From Phoronis ovalis (taxonomy: Eukaryota > Phoronida > Phoronidae): 15,031 bases of DNA. The stretch lies in the NCBI GenBank assembly GCA_028565635.1, contig JAOXYB010029434.1, positions 1 to 15,031 on the forward strand, in the 5' to 3' direction. Below, piece by piece: positions 1 through 7,690 of this stretch (its first letter is position 1; the number at the start of each line of letters is the position of its first letter). The translations under genes were made by a program, and so were the position numbers. The notes beneath the pieces were generated by a model. It was not told where the DNA came from and did not search any database. It saw only the letters and a list, made by a program, of their open reading frames with translations.

Positions 1-158
1 ATCCCGATACTAAGTACAGAACCATATCTAATAAACGGGCGAAGTTGTGCATAGGAACTCTTCCCAGATCTCTAGTAGATAAGTGAATAACATTAAAGAG
101 TGACTCAGTGCTACTGTTTTTGATATGTTTGGAATGGTTTCAATGTTTTATTTTCCAG

Positions 159-260
159 TACAACATAAAGTCTTACCCCACCACTATATTTTACAATCAG
201 AGTACACCACATCACTTCCAAGGACATCACAGGTCTGATGCACTTTTAGAATTTGTTGAG
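159..260 (+). CDS. DNAJC10: DNAJC10 exon: end of a thioredoxin domain with cis-proline loop
   Basis: Acceptor TTTATTTTCCAG precedes 159 and donor GAG|GTACAT follows 260. The exon is 34 codons, phase 0 at both ends. It encodes [14 protein letters not shown] and the helix DALLEFVE, matching the C-terminal half of the thioredoxin domain that precedes the last two in ERdj5. YPTT holds the cis-proline opposite the active site. NQS at residues 13-15 is a possible N-glycosylation site. The catalytic Cys pair of this domain lies in an exon outside the window. Confidence 0.93.
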
Positions 261-3158
261 GTACATTTTATGCAGAGGTTTCTTATTTTTCTGTTATGAT
301 TGTCTTTTTCATAGCCAATCTGAAAATATGATAATGATAAATAAATTAGATTGCAAACTCTCTTAGGTATTACATGGAACTGAAATGAAAAACTGTTGAA
401 ATATGTAAGTCTTTATATTGAGGAGTACAAAAGCTACAAATTTTGTGTTATATTATAAATGTCAAAATAATTGATCCTTTATCAACTTGGAAGCATGTGA
501 AATTCTTGTGACACTCTCATTAGATTCTAATTTCTTCAGGATGTGCTCAATCCTACCGTGATTGCCCTTGACCCCAGTTCATTCCAACAAAATGTTATGT
601 CAAGAGGAAAGAAAGAAATTTGGTTGGTGGACTTTTTTGCACCGTGGTGTGGACCTTGCAGGCAAATTGCTCCAGAATGGAGAAAATTAGCAAAGGTATA
701 AACATTATACGTCTCTGAAGTTGTCACAATTTAATTTCCAAAACAATAGAATCACTGCACCAAAATTTGGCTTCTGTTTGTGTTTAGTGTTTGTCATTAT
801 CCCCTTAGTAAGTCATTTAGAAATTAACTTAAATTACTTAATAATATTTGATTCTTATTTTCTACAGATGCTGAAAAATAGTAAGAATTTATATGTTGCT
901 TCAGTAGACTGTCAGGCACATGGACATGTTTGCCAACAAAATGGAGTGCATAATTATCCTACATTAAGGTTATATCCCCTGGGAGGCAAAAATAACTTCC
1001 AGTAAGTTGTAAAAGTATTTAATACATATATATACAATATATGTAATTAATGTCCTAGTTCAAGGTACAAGTTGATAATTTTGTACAAGGACATAAGTGA
1101 GGTCTAACAGATGTCATTTTACAAAAAAAGAGTGAGGACATGCAATTGCTTCATCTTAGTATAACATTTGTCTCAGTGTTTGTTAGACGTTGCACTGAGT
1201 GTCATTAGTTTTTACATTTGCTTTATTTATTGTTTATGATATCTCATCTTTTTATGATCTTTTTTAGAGTTTTTAATGGCTGGTTTCGAGATGCTCCAAA
1301 TTTAAGAGCTTGGGTGTTAGAGTTTTTACCAAAACGTGCAATAGCACTGACTTTTAAATCATTTACTGAAAAAGTTCTGAAGTCAAAATACCCATGGTTG
1401 ATTGATTTCTATACACCCTGGTGTGGACAGTGTAAACAGTTTGCACCTGAATTTGAACAAATAGCAGAGGTAATAATGCTTAGATTTGTGTTTTTATGTA
1501 TATAAATAGTGTATTACTTCATTTGGCTGTTAATGTGATCTTGATGCCTTCTGACTGAGTTAGAAAATTACTTTAGAATGAATTAGTATCAAGGTATTTA
1601 CAGTAGAAAAATTCATATTACTCTGGTGACAGTCCCATCCCATTCTTTATCAGAAACTCATATAATGGCATAGAAGCCACAAACTCTAATTCAGTAGATC
1701 AATTCATACACAGCTTATTTTGATGATCGTCTGTTGTACTTGGTATACGTTTTAGTGCCTATTAATAGACATTATATGATATCGAATCTGTAAAATGAGG
1801 CAGTAATTTTTGAATGGTTTTCAATTATTTATTGTTAGTTGTACGAATTTGAAATTTTTTATAGATGTAGACTTTCGTAAAATATGTAAATTTACTTTCC
1901 CAGTTTTTTGTTATGGCAGATAATTTAATCATAATGGTATTTTTAAGAAAAAAATCTCCTGCTTGGAAATCTTTTGTTTATATTTTGATACCTAATCTGA
2001 TAACAACTTTCAATTGATGTGAAACATCTGGTATCATAAACATGGTTTTTAGACCAAACCAAGACTTCATTTTAATTGCTAAAACATAGGTTGAATTACA
2101 TATACACCTCTTTGTATCTCAAGCACTTAATATAAACACTATTTTGGATTTTAGGAACTCGAAGGAAAAGTAAAGTGTGGTAAAGTAGACTGTGATCAAC
2201 ATCAGTATCTATGTAAGCACGCTTCAATTAGATTCTATCCAAATGTCAGGTTTTATGGTGGAGTCACATCAAAAACTGCTCATCAGGTACGACTGTCAAA
2301 ATACTGTTTTGCATTCTCTAGCATGCAGCAAAACTGGTGCAATATGGGGTTGATTGTCCAAACAAATTGTGTTCGGACATGTTTTATCTATTGTAATCAA
2401 TCTTCTATAACTGAAGTTCACTAAATCACATTTTTTTCATAAAATATGAGCCCGTATAAGAAAAACAGCCGCAGAAACTTGCGACAACAACAAATTTCTC
2501 CACCAGATAGCGCATTCTTTCTGAATAAAGTAGTGCACTATTTAACTTAAATCCCCTGAATTGGATTCCTGGTGTAAAATAGCGAATGACCAATTCAAAT
2601 ATTTCGGTAAAATAAGACAAATAATCAAACCTGATATTTGTGCATTTTTAAGGTTGAAAATGTCCATTTCGTGAACAAAAATATAAGTTCATTAACTAAT
2701 CACAACTTACTCTTATATCGTAAATTTGCCCGCCATATTTTTTATTTCCCATTTTTGCTAATAAATGGCGAATTTTGGTTTAACTACCAAAACTTCACAT
2801 TTTCACCAATTACTCGTCTAATACAGTGAACTTTGGTAGGTATGTTAGAACTTAGTTTTGAGTGAAATTAAACCAACTTGAAATTTTGGGTATATATTCA
2901 GCGATTGCGTAAAAGATTCTGGGACCCTAACTTTAACCACTATGTAGACAACTAATATTTCAACTTTATATCATTACGCTGCATTGTCTTACTACAGCCT
3001 GCTTTACATTTCTGCAGTTTTTTATTTTCTGTGTCATCTTTTGCTTTATTTTTTAGGGAATGCAGGGCTATGAATTACACAGCGATTTCAACAACATTGT
3101 GAACTATGTGAAAAAGCAGCTTTCCAAAAAAAAGAATAAAAAACATGATGAACTATAG
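159..3158 (+). CDS. DNAJC10: DnaJ homolog subfamily C member 10 (ERdj5), 3' part of gene: six coding exons, 275 C-terminal residues
   Basis: ERdj5 is an ER-lumen protein disulfide reductase; it unlinks disulfides of misfolded clients for ER-associated degradation and passes them to BiP through its J domain. That J domain and the first thioredoxin domains lie upstream of this window. Exons 159-260, 540-695, 868-1001, 1268-1469, 2155-2286 and 3057-3158 join in frame (828 nt including the stop) with AG acceptors and GT donors throughout. Numbering residues from the first base seen: 1-34 end one thioredoxin domain (cis-Pro motif YPTT, NQS sequon); the next domain has WCGPC at 70-74 and cis-Pro at 117; the last has WCGQC at 182-186 and cis-Pro at 227. 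The auxiliary Cys pairs VDCQ...C and VDCD...C match the vertebrate layout. The C-terminus is lysine-rich and ends HDEL. Oddities are CGQC where human has CGPC in the last domain, and HDEL instead of KDEL. The family is essentially certain; exon edges are inferred from splice signals and frame. Confidence 0.95.
540..695 (+). CDS. DNAJC10: DNAJC10 exon: penultimate thioredoxin domain, active site CGPC
   Basis: Acceptor AATTTCTTCAG precedes 540 and donor AAAG|GTATAA follows 695; 52 codons, phase 0 at both ends. The exon gives the interdomain linker ([12 protein letters not shown]), the first beta strand, and the active site [13 protein letters not shown] followed by [12 protein letters not shown]. 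Human ERdj5 has CHPC at the equivalent domain, so the dipeptide between the cysteines differs here. The reading frame continues cleanly from the preceding exon. Confidence 0.94.
868..1001 (+). CDS. DNAJC10: DNAJC10 exon: second half of penultimate thioredoxin domain
   Basis: Acceptor TTATTTTCTACAG precedes 868. The donor is best placed as TTCCA|GTAAGT after 1001, leaving phase 2, so the split codon CA|A is glutamine. The exon encodes LYVASVDCQ, the second cysteine, and the cis-proline motif NYPTLRLYP. Taking the in-frame TAA just after the donor as a stop would be wrong, because the homologous protein continues directly into the next exon (FQVFNGW). Confidence 0.93.
1268..1469 (+). CDS. DNAJC10: DNAJC10 exon: last thioredoxin domain, active site CGQC
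   Basis: Of two overlapping AGs (1266-1267 and 1268-1269), the first restores the frame and gives V-F-N-G-W, matching the NGW motif of ERdj5 between its last two thioredoxin domains. The donor is GAG|GTAATA after 1469. The exon encodes [10 protein letters not shown], the linker, and the active site [13 protein letters not shown] followed by [12 protein letters not shown]. The glutamine between the cysteines is unusual for this family. Confidence 0.94.
1470..2154 (+). other. DNAJC10 intron, 685 bases
   Basis: AT-rich sequence between the CGQC exon and the following exon. No open frame with splice context, no repeat and no RNA gene was seen in it. Confidence 0.7.
2155..2286 (+). CDS. DNAJC10: DNAJC10 exon: second half of last thioredoxin domain
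   Basis: Acceptor TTGGATTTTAG precedes 2155 and donor CAG|GTACGA follows 2286; 44 codons, phase 0 at both ends. It encodes [11 protein letters not shown], a further cysteine, and the cis-proline loop [19 protein letters not shown] in vertebrate ERdj5 aligns with KCGKVDCD here, so an additional cysteine (residue 8 of the exon) replaces alanine two residues before VDC. Confidence 0.93.
2287..3056 (+). other. DNAJC10 last intron, 770 bases, with a possible dispersed repeat
   Basis: No coding signal. The stretch 2750-2795 (CATTTTT, AAATGGCG, then TTTAACTACCAAAACTT) resembles 8445-8510 in the same order, suggesting a shared dispersed repeat. Confidence 0.5.
3057..3158 (+). CDS. DNAJC10: DNAJC10 terminal coding exon with HDEL ER-retrieval signal
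   Basis: A long T-rich tract ending TTTATTTTTTAG precedes 3057. The exon encodes the last helix of the final thioredoxin domain ([12 protein letters not shown]), a lysine-rich tail and the C-terminal tetrapeptide HDEL, then TAG at 3156-3158. HDEL and KDEL are both recognised by KDEL receptors, which keeps the protein in the ER lumen. The basic residues before the signal match the human tail, which is also basic. Confidence 0.95.
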   Translation, partial: GMQGYELHSDFNNIVNYVKKQLSKKKNKKHDEL

Positions 3159-4205
3159 CATTTAAACCTTGCCATCACCAATGCTAATGGGATATTTAAT
3201 ATGCTATTTATACTGCTCAAACGTGTCTTACTTGTTGTTTTTGTTTTAATTTTTACTAGACTGTATGTTCTGCATCTTGTATCTTTTACCAGTTCAGAGA
3301 AGTCACATAAATATGCACTCACACTTTAATGTCACTTAGCTAACCTATGAATTTATAAGAGAATATATGATAATTCATATGCTTTAAATATGCCTTGTGC
3401 TCTAGTGCTTTGAAAGTTTTTCAACATACATCTGCTTTTCTGCAAAGTTTGATCATATCTATATTCTCTCTCAGTATATAAATATGTATCGGTATTGGTA
3501 GGATGATTTTCATTCAGATGTATTTTACCTGGGCTTTGTATCGAGTGTATAGGTATCATCTTGTATGAGCAGGATATACAAAAAGAGGCACTTTGCAGTT
3601 ATGACGCTTCACTCCTACGGAATAATTTCTCTTGTTGCAGTGATTTTTATTGTATACATCATCATTTTGTCAGTGCCCACCATTTTACCTTAAATTTGTG
3701 GTTCTCTTGATTTTTCTTTCACATTGGTAGAAGTACAAAATATTACTTGTACTTAAATGTTGCCTATAGTACTGAGGTCAGCTGTTTGTTGCAATTGGCC
3801 AAATGTGGGCTAAATACCAACAGTTACTGACATTGTACATAGTTTATCAGTGGTGAGGCAATACAACAGAGAAATACTGCAGGTTAACATTGCATAAGTC
3901 ATGGACTTCACCTTTTCCTCTTGTAAAGGAACAAAATGTTGTGGACCAAATGATGTTATAAAATTTGTCCAACAAAGAAATATTCCTTGATATAGCATTT
4001 CCCGCTTTGTTTTATAGCAGCTTCTTGTTGATGTTTTAAGTTTTTTAATGAAACAATTTAACTCATAAGTTGGGTCTACTTCACTTACACTGTTGCACAA
4101 TTAGTACAGTTTATGTAGCATTATATTGTAACTGTTATTATTAAATGCTTTATAATTTATTATACTTTTCAAACTAATAAAACTAATAAACATTCAAAAC
4201 ATGCA
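3159..4205 (+). other. DNAJC10: DNAJC10 3' untranslated region (predicted)
   Basis: About 1 kb of AT-rich sequence follows the stop codon and reaches a strong poly(A) signal cluster. No AATAAA occurs earlier in the UTR, so the distal site is the likely end. No recognised exon lies inside on either strand. The 3' boundary is inferred from the signal and the T/G-rich tract after it. Confidence 0.65.
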
Positions 4206-4222
4206 GTAAATGTTTGTTTTCT
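4140..4222 (+). promoter_or_regulatory. Poly(A) signal cluster of DNAJC10
   Basis: ATTAAA at 4140-4145 is followed by AATAAA at 4176-4181 and again at 4185-4190. A T/G-rich tract (TGTTTGTTTTCTT, 4210-4222) follows about 20 nt after the second, as expected for a downstream element. Cleavage is expected around 4200-4208. The minus strand also reads AATAAA at 4161-4156, so the convergent ABRACL transcript could end in the same place. Confidence 0.6.
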
Positions 4223-4697
4223 TATTATTTCATTACTACTAATAAAAAATTTATAATATGCGTCAACAGATTAACAGTGCACGTATGCAGAACTGAATAA
4301 ACATTCATAAAAAAGATGCAAAAAAAATAATGCACTATAATATTGTGGTCCAATTAATATTATTAGCTTATTTTGTAAAATGACAACGCACAAAGGATGT
4401 GATTCAGGAAAAACAAGCCTTTCTTCCTGAAGATAAACTTTAAAGACATTAATATCTGTTTTGACAATGGATAAATATCAATCCGGCATGATTGAACAAA
4501 CTTTTGACTATAAAGTAGCAAACAAAATAAAGTTATATGACAGAAATTTCAATACATTTGGAAATTTAGCTATTGAATAAAATACAGTTTTGTAATTGAT
4601 ATTATATGTCAATAATATGAGCACTCATGAAAGATATTGATCGTGCATAGAAACTCCTTGCTGTATTAATTCTGTTTCTTGACCATTGTTTAATATT
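4206..4697. other. Convergent spacer between DNAJC10 and ABRACL; ABRACL 3' UTR
   Basis: This is AT-rich sequence with no coding signal. It lies between two converging genes and should contain the ABRACL 3' UTR on the minus strand. The only poly(A)-like hexamer for ABRACL close to its stop is ATTAAA on the minus strand (plus TTTAAT at 4689-4694), four bases after the stop and so probably too close. The next AATAAA on that strand is at 4156-4161, inside the DNAJC10 UTR. Confidence 0.5.
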
Positions 4698-4882
4698 CTA
4701 ACTTGCAAATAAGGTTATTTCAACATTGTCATGAACACCTTGCAGAAGTAATTCTCCATCATACTTAATAATCTTCTTTCGTTTTGCTGCTCGTAGAGTA
4801 CCAACAAGAGCTTCAAAGATATTTGCACACCTGTCATCAGCAAAGAGAACACCAAAAGTTACCACTACTGTACCATCAGGTC
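4698..4882 (-). CDS. ABRACL: ABRACL terminal coding exon
   Basis: The minus-strand acceptor is TTATTCTGTAG, ending at 4883. The exon begins GA, which completes the split glycine codon, and runs 60 codons to TAG at 4700-4698. It carries most of the Costars domain, including the conserved FGVLF, CANIFEALVGTL, AAKRKK and LLLQGVHD blocks. The last residues (TLFAS) diverge from the vertebrate end. Confidence 0.95.
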
Positions 4883-5879
4883 CTACAGAATAATATTAAA
4901 GAACATTCCTGGATTTGTTTAATTGATGTACAAGTTAAAAATCAAACAATTTTATACAATTTATACTATCAAGAACTCAAGGTACATTGTGACACTGTTA
5001 TTTAACTAGAGCTTTCTTCTCTAATTTTCATACTCAAATGAAGAGGTAGATAGTCACATAAAATTTTGAAAAGGTCATACTTTGAAGTTTTGAAAACATT
5101 ATTCGTAATTTGATAAGTGGCCAATTTGGGAAGAAAAAGTGTTTTTTAATTATCAAAGAAATATAAGTCAAAAACTCATCCACCTACAAAGTCAAACTTC
5201 ACACAAATCATCTTGATATGTAGATCAACAAAAAATTTTTTTAGAATTTACACTTTTCTTTGTTTATAAATGTTTATAGGTCACAAATTAGCTGATTTTG
5301 ACCTGATCCTTAAATTTCAAATATGAAGGGAAAGGGCATTTTATTGACAATAAGGTCTGCATAAACACCGTGACCAAGAAACAACTACAATCTATCTATA
5401 CTACTAAAAGAATGGAGTGGATTTTTCCCGTCACTGCTCTGTCTAGGTGGGCACCTCTGTTGGGGTGTAACCGTGACCAGTCATCACTTGAAATAGATAT
5501 TATTGTACTGTCGACGGCATACATTCCATGCCCGCTGTGTATTTGTACATTAAACTCCTTGTCAGTGGTGGTTCCTAGCGTTTAACCTAGAGACAATATT
5601 TCCAATCTAACATTTGACCTACACACTAATTGTGCGGGTACTCGGACACTATTTCTAATCCTAGTGTTTAACCCAGGCACTAATTCCGAATCATTATTCT
5701 ATAGCAGGAGGCATAATTCCTCGTCCATATGAGGACTTTACCCCCCGAGAATGGCAAAGTCCATTTCTAACATAGTAATGAAATAGTCTCTGACCACCTT
5801 TCCTTCTGTTACGCTTACCTGGCTTTCCTAGTCTCTTTATTTCTCCAGTAAGAAGTTGAATTTCATGCTCCACATTCAT
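4698..5879 (-). CDS. ABRACL: Costars family protein ABRACL (ABRA C-terminal-like), complete, two coding exons
   Basis: ABRACL is a small cytosolic protein built from a single Costars domain, the fold shared with the C-terminus of the actin-binding Rho activator ABRA/STARS. Costars proteins influence actin dynamics and cell motility. Coding exons are 5879-5819 and 4882-4698 on the minus strand. The junction G|GA makes glycine, giving 81 residues, the same length as human ABRACL. Recognisable family motifs are N-terminal MNVEHEIQLL and EIKRLG, then TFGVLFADDRCANIFEALVG, TLRAAKRKK, and YDGELLLQGVHDNVEI near the end. TAG lies at 4700-4698. ATG 5879 is chosen because it matches the family N-terminus, has A at -3, and sits seven bases after a strong acceptor. 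The gene is tail-to-tail with DNAJC10 and head-to-head with the signal-peptide gene. It shows no frameshift or missing segment. Confidence 0.96.
5391..5770 (+). mobile_element. Candidate Helitron-like non-autonomous element inside the second ABRACL intron
   Basis: The segment starts after an A with TCTATCTATACTACTAAAAG, resembling the 5'-TC termini of Helitrons. It contains a degenerate tandem repeat (5574-5692). It ends with an inverted repeat GGACTTT/AAAGTCC (5733-5739 and 5756-5762) followed four bases later by CTAA (5767-5770), fitting the CTRR ending. Composition is richer in G+C and CpG than the flanks. Against this, the base after CTAA is C and not T, and the hairpin is short. No Rep/helicase coding is present, so it would be a passive copy. 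The boundaries are tentative. Confidence 0.35.
5574..5692. repeat. Degenerate tandem repeat, about three units
   Basis: Three related stretches begin CCTAGCGTTTAACCTAG (5574), CTAACATTTGACCTACACAC (about 5607) and CCTAGTGTTTAACCCAGGCA (5660). They share the pattern CTA(G)NRTTTRACCYA followed by a CACTAATT-like block and an (A/T)ATC end. The middle unit is longer (about 53 bases) because of an insertion around GTGCGGGTACTCGG. The units are diverged, so the array is old. Confidence 0.5.
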
Positions 5880-5886
5880 TTTAAGT
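5819..5886 (-). CDS. ABRACL: ABRACL first coding exon (7 nt of 5' UTR plus 20 codons and one base)
   Basis: On the minus strand the acceptor TTTTCTTTGCATTTTAG ends at 5887, and the exon starts ACTTAAA before the ATG at 5879-5877. It ends CCAG|GTAAGC, a consensus donor, at 5819. It encodes the N-terminal helix MNVEHEIQLLTGEIKRLGKP. Because an acceptor lies so close to the ATG, the gene must have at least one upstream non-coding exon. Confidence 0.93.
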
Positions 5887-7360
5887 CTAAAATGCAAAGA
5901 AAACAAGGGAATCAATAAACATAGTGTAACCTCAAACTGCAGAGCTTTTTGATAGGCCAGTATCCCAAGATGGTTGTTGCTTCAGTCACCTTCTATTTTA
6001 TGTATTAAACCTACGTTTAACAGCGACATATTTAATGAAATACATGAAGCTCTCACATGTAACGAAAAGAGAGTCTGACCTAATCTGCACCAGGGGATTT
6101 TATTTCTCAGTAAATATTCAAAAAGAGACTATTTAATAATTCCTCATTCAGAGAATTATATTTTTTTCTTCTTGGCAGAACAACATCTCTATTTGTCCCT
6201 CGTTAGAAGTGAAATTCTTAGTAAATTTGCTGATTGACACTTGTCCATTACATATAAAAAGGAATAAAACTTAATGATCAATTCCAAATTCAGCAGCTCA
6301 TATTTTTGCAGAGCAACGATATAAAATAATATTCTTCTAAAAAAAGGTACTATTTGTTGACTAATTTCAGCTTGATGAAAGGATGATGTGTAACTAATAG
6401 ACAATGAAAGTTGTCATCCCCCTTAATCTTAATTGTTCTACAACAAAAAATATATAAAGTGTCAAATGAAAAGGACTCCCACAACCAATTACCACAAAAA
6501 TGTATGTTATTTCCATTTTTATAATTTGAATTTTCATTTCATTAATTTAACTTAATAGCAATTATTGCATTACTAATAGATGTTTGTTCCTTAATCATTT
6601 TACTTGTATACTTAGGTTTACTTATTTAAGATTAATATTGTTACGATCTCTTCACCTTTGTAATAACAGGGCAATAAAAAATAAATGGAACTCATTATAA
6701 CATGTCAGGCTTGTGGGATAAGTTTAAAATTAAAATTCTCGTTATAATCATAAGTTAATTATTATAAGAGATCTATCCTATCGAATTGAACGGGTGATCC
6801 GATGGTGATTGACTCAACACATTTTTTATTACTATGCCAAACAAACCACGTACACATGCATGTGCTGTGAATCAAGTATTACACATATGTATAAACGGAA
6901 GTTACTAGACTTAAATTGATTTAATGAACTCTTAATGCAGGAGATGGCGGCAAAAAATATCCCCAGAAATATGACAACAAAGATCAAGGCCGATTCCCAA
7001 AAGGATCCAAAAGCCACGCCCACTTCATGTTTCTAAAGTTCAGATATAGAAAACCCAGAAGAATTCGTTCTTGGAAATGCCATGCCATGCCATCTTTTAT
7101 TTATGGAACATAAAAAAATAATCCTAGAAGTTACTAAACAAGTAAACATTCCCTGAACACCTGTGCAAAGTTGTAAAAGATATTTTTAAATTGAAAAAAT
7201 AGGTTCACCAATTAAAGCTTTACTGATCGATTTTCAGTCCAGTCGGACGGTGAAATTGACTAACTAATAAACGTACTTGGAAAAATTTACCATCCCGTGT
7301 ACTATCTTTAGATATCATATTACTCGTGTACTACATAAACAACCATAATGACACTCTTAC
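5887..7360 (-). other. First intron of ABRACL (predicted), with one promoter-like patch
   Basis: This intron is mostly AT-rich with no recognised exon. The exception is about 6940-7036, noted separately. An imperfect hairpin (TTTCAGTCC at 7232-7240, then GGAC and TGAAA to 7255 with a two-base bulge) lies near its upstream end. Confidence 0.45.
6940..7036. promoter_or_regulatory. YY1- and KLF-like motif patch with elevated GC in the ABRACL intron
   Basis: ATGGCGGC at 6944-6951 is a core YY1-type site, and CCACGCCCAC at 7014-7023 is a KLF/Sp-type CACCC box. The stretch between them is clearly richer in G+C than its surroundings. It could be an alternative promoter or enhancer. A 30-codon plus-strand ORF also starts at the ATG of the YY1 motif (stop 7034-7036), and the minus strand encodes a hydrophobic run; neither is supported as a gene. 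Confidence 0.3.
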
Positions 7361-7480
7361 CTTTGCGTAAAATGCCAAAATGCTAAGCCTCAGAATTTTA
7401 CAACCGGCAGTGGTATTTGTACAAATTATTCCACGTGATTTCTTTCCTGGCCACTTTGCAGTGACGTCATTTCCGCCATA
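7361..7480 (-). other. ABRACL: Predicted non-coding first exon (5' UTR) of ABRACL
   Basis: The minus strand has a strong donor GCAAAG|GTAAGAG at 7361/7360, which would splice to the acceptor before 5886 and remove a 1,474-base intron. Upstream lies a cluster of promoter motifs. The 5' edge at 7480 is a guess at the transcription start near the YY1-like site. No coding function is implied. This is inference from splice signals and position. Confidence 0.5.
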
Positions 7481-7602
7481 GAACCATATCGGACCGTCAG
7501 GGAGTGTTTTAGGAGAAGTTATAATTTTCGTGCTATTTTAAACTGGATTTAACACGGACTTCTTTACAATTTTAGCCATCCTTTTGGATTGTTATATTCA
7601 AG
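7425..7602. promoter_or_regulatory. Head-to-head (bidirectional) promoter between ABRACL and the signal-peptide gene
   Basis: Only about 240 bases separate the predicted ABRACL first-exon donor from the divergent start codon at 7603. The space holds an E-box CACGTG (7432-7437), a full palindromic CRE TGACGTCA (7462-7469), and a YY1-type CCGCCAT (7473-7479; ATGGCGG on the minus strand). CpGs are more frequent here than in most of the window, and no TATA box is obvious at a fixed distance. CRE plus E-box elements without TATA are typical of broadly expressed divergent promoters. Transcription start sites are not determined. Confidence 0.55.
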
Positions 7603-7690
7603 ATGGATTGGAAATGTCACCTGTTAATTTTAGAGTTGTTTTTGATGCTGCGAAGTTGCCAAACTTTGTTTAGTTTTAATGACCATAAAG
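7603..7690 (+). CDS. First coding exon of an unidentified secreted or ER-targeted protein (signal peptide)
   Basis: ATG at 7603 lies in a good context (AAG ATG G, A at -3 and G at +4). It is the first ATG after the promoter motifs and follows an in-frame stop at 7573-7575. The exon encodes 29 residues plus one base: a short charged start (MDWKC), a hydrophobic core (HLLILELFLML), a more polar stretch (RSCQT) and FSFNDHK. This is a typical eukaryotic signal peptide with possible cleavage around the SCQT segment. The donor AAAG|GTGAGT is consensus, so the protein continues elsewhere in phase 1. The family was not recognised. The signal sequence indicates entry into the secretory pathway; an N-terminal signal anchor is less likely given the short core. 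Confidence 0.65.

Noticed and set aside
536-727. Minus-strand frame opposite the CGPC exon
   Set aside because: It is the antisense shadow of a DNAJC10 coding exon.
3810-4100. Minus-strand open frame of 96 codons in the DNAJC10 3' UTR
   Set aside because: The composition is that of AT-rich DNA, there is no recognisable domain, and it overlaps a well-placed UTR. It was not taken as a gene.
5370-5585. Plus-strand open frame of 71 codons
   Set aside because: It lies within the candidate Helitron-like repeat in an ABRACL intron, and its translation resembles no protein family.
7425-7470. ER stress response element (CCAAT-N9-CCACG or ATTGG-N-CCACG)
   Set aside because: CCACGTG is present at 7431-7437, but neither CCAAT nor ATTGG lies at the required spacing, so only the E-box and the CRE are claimed.
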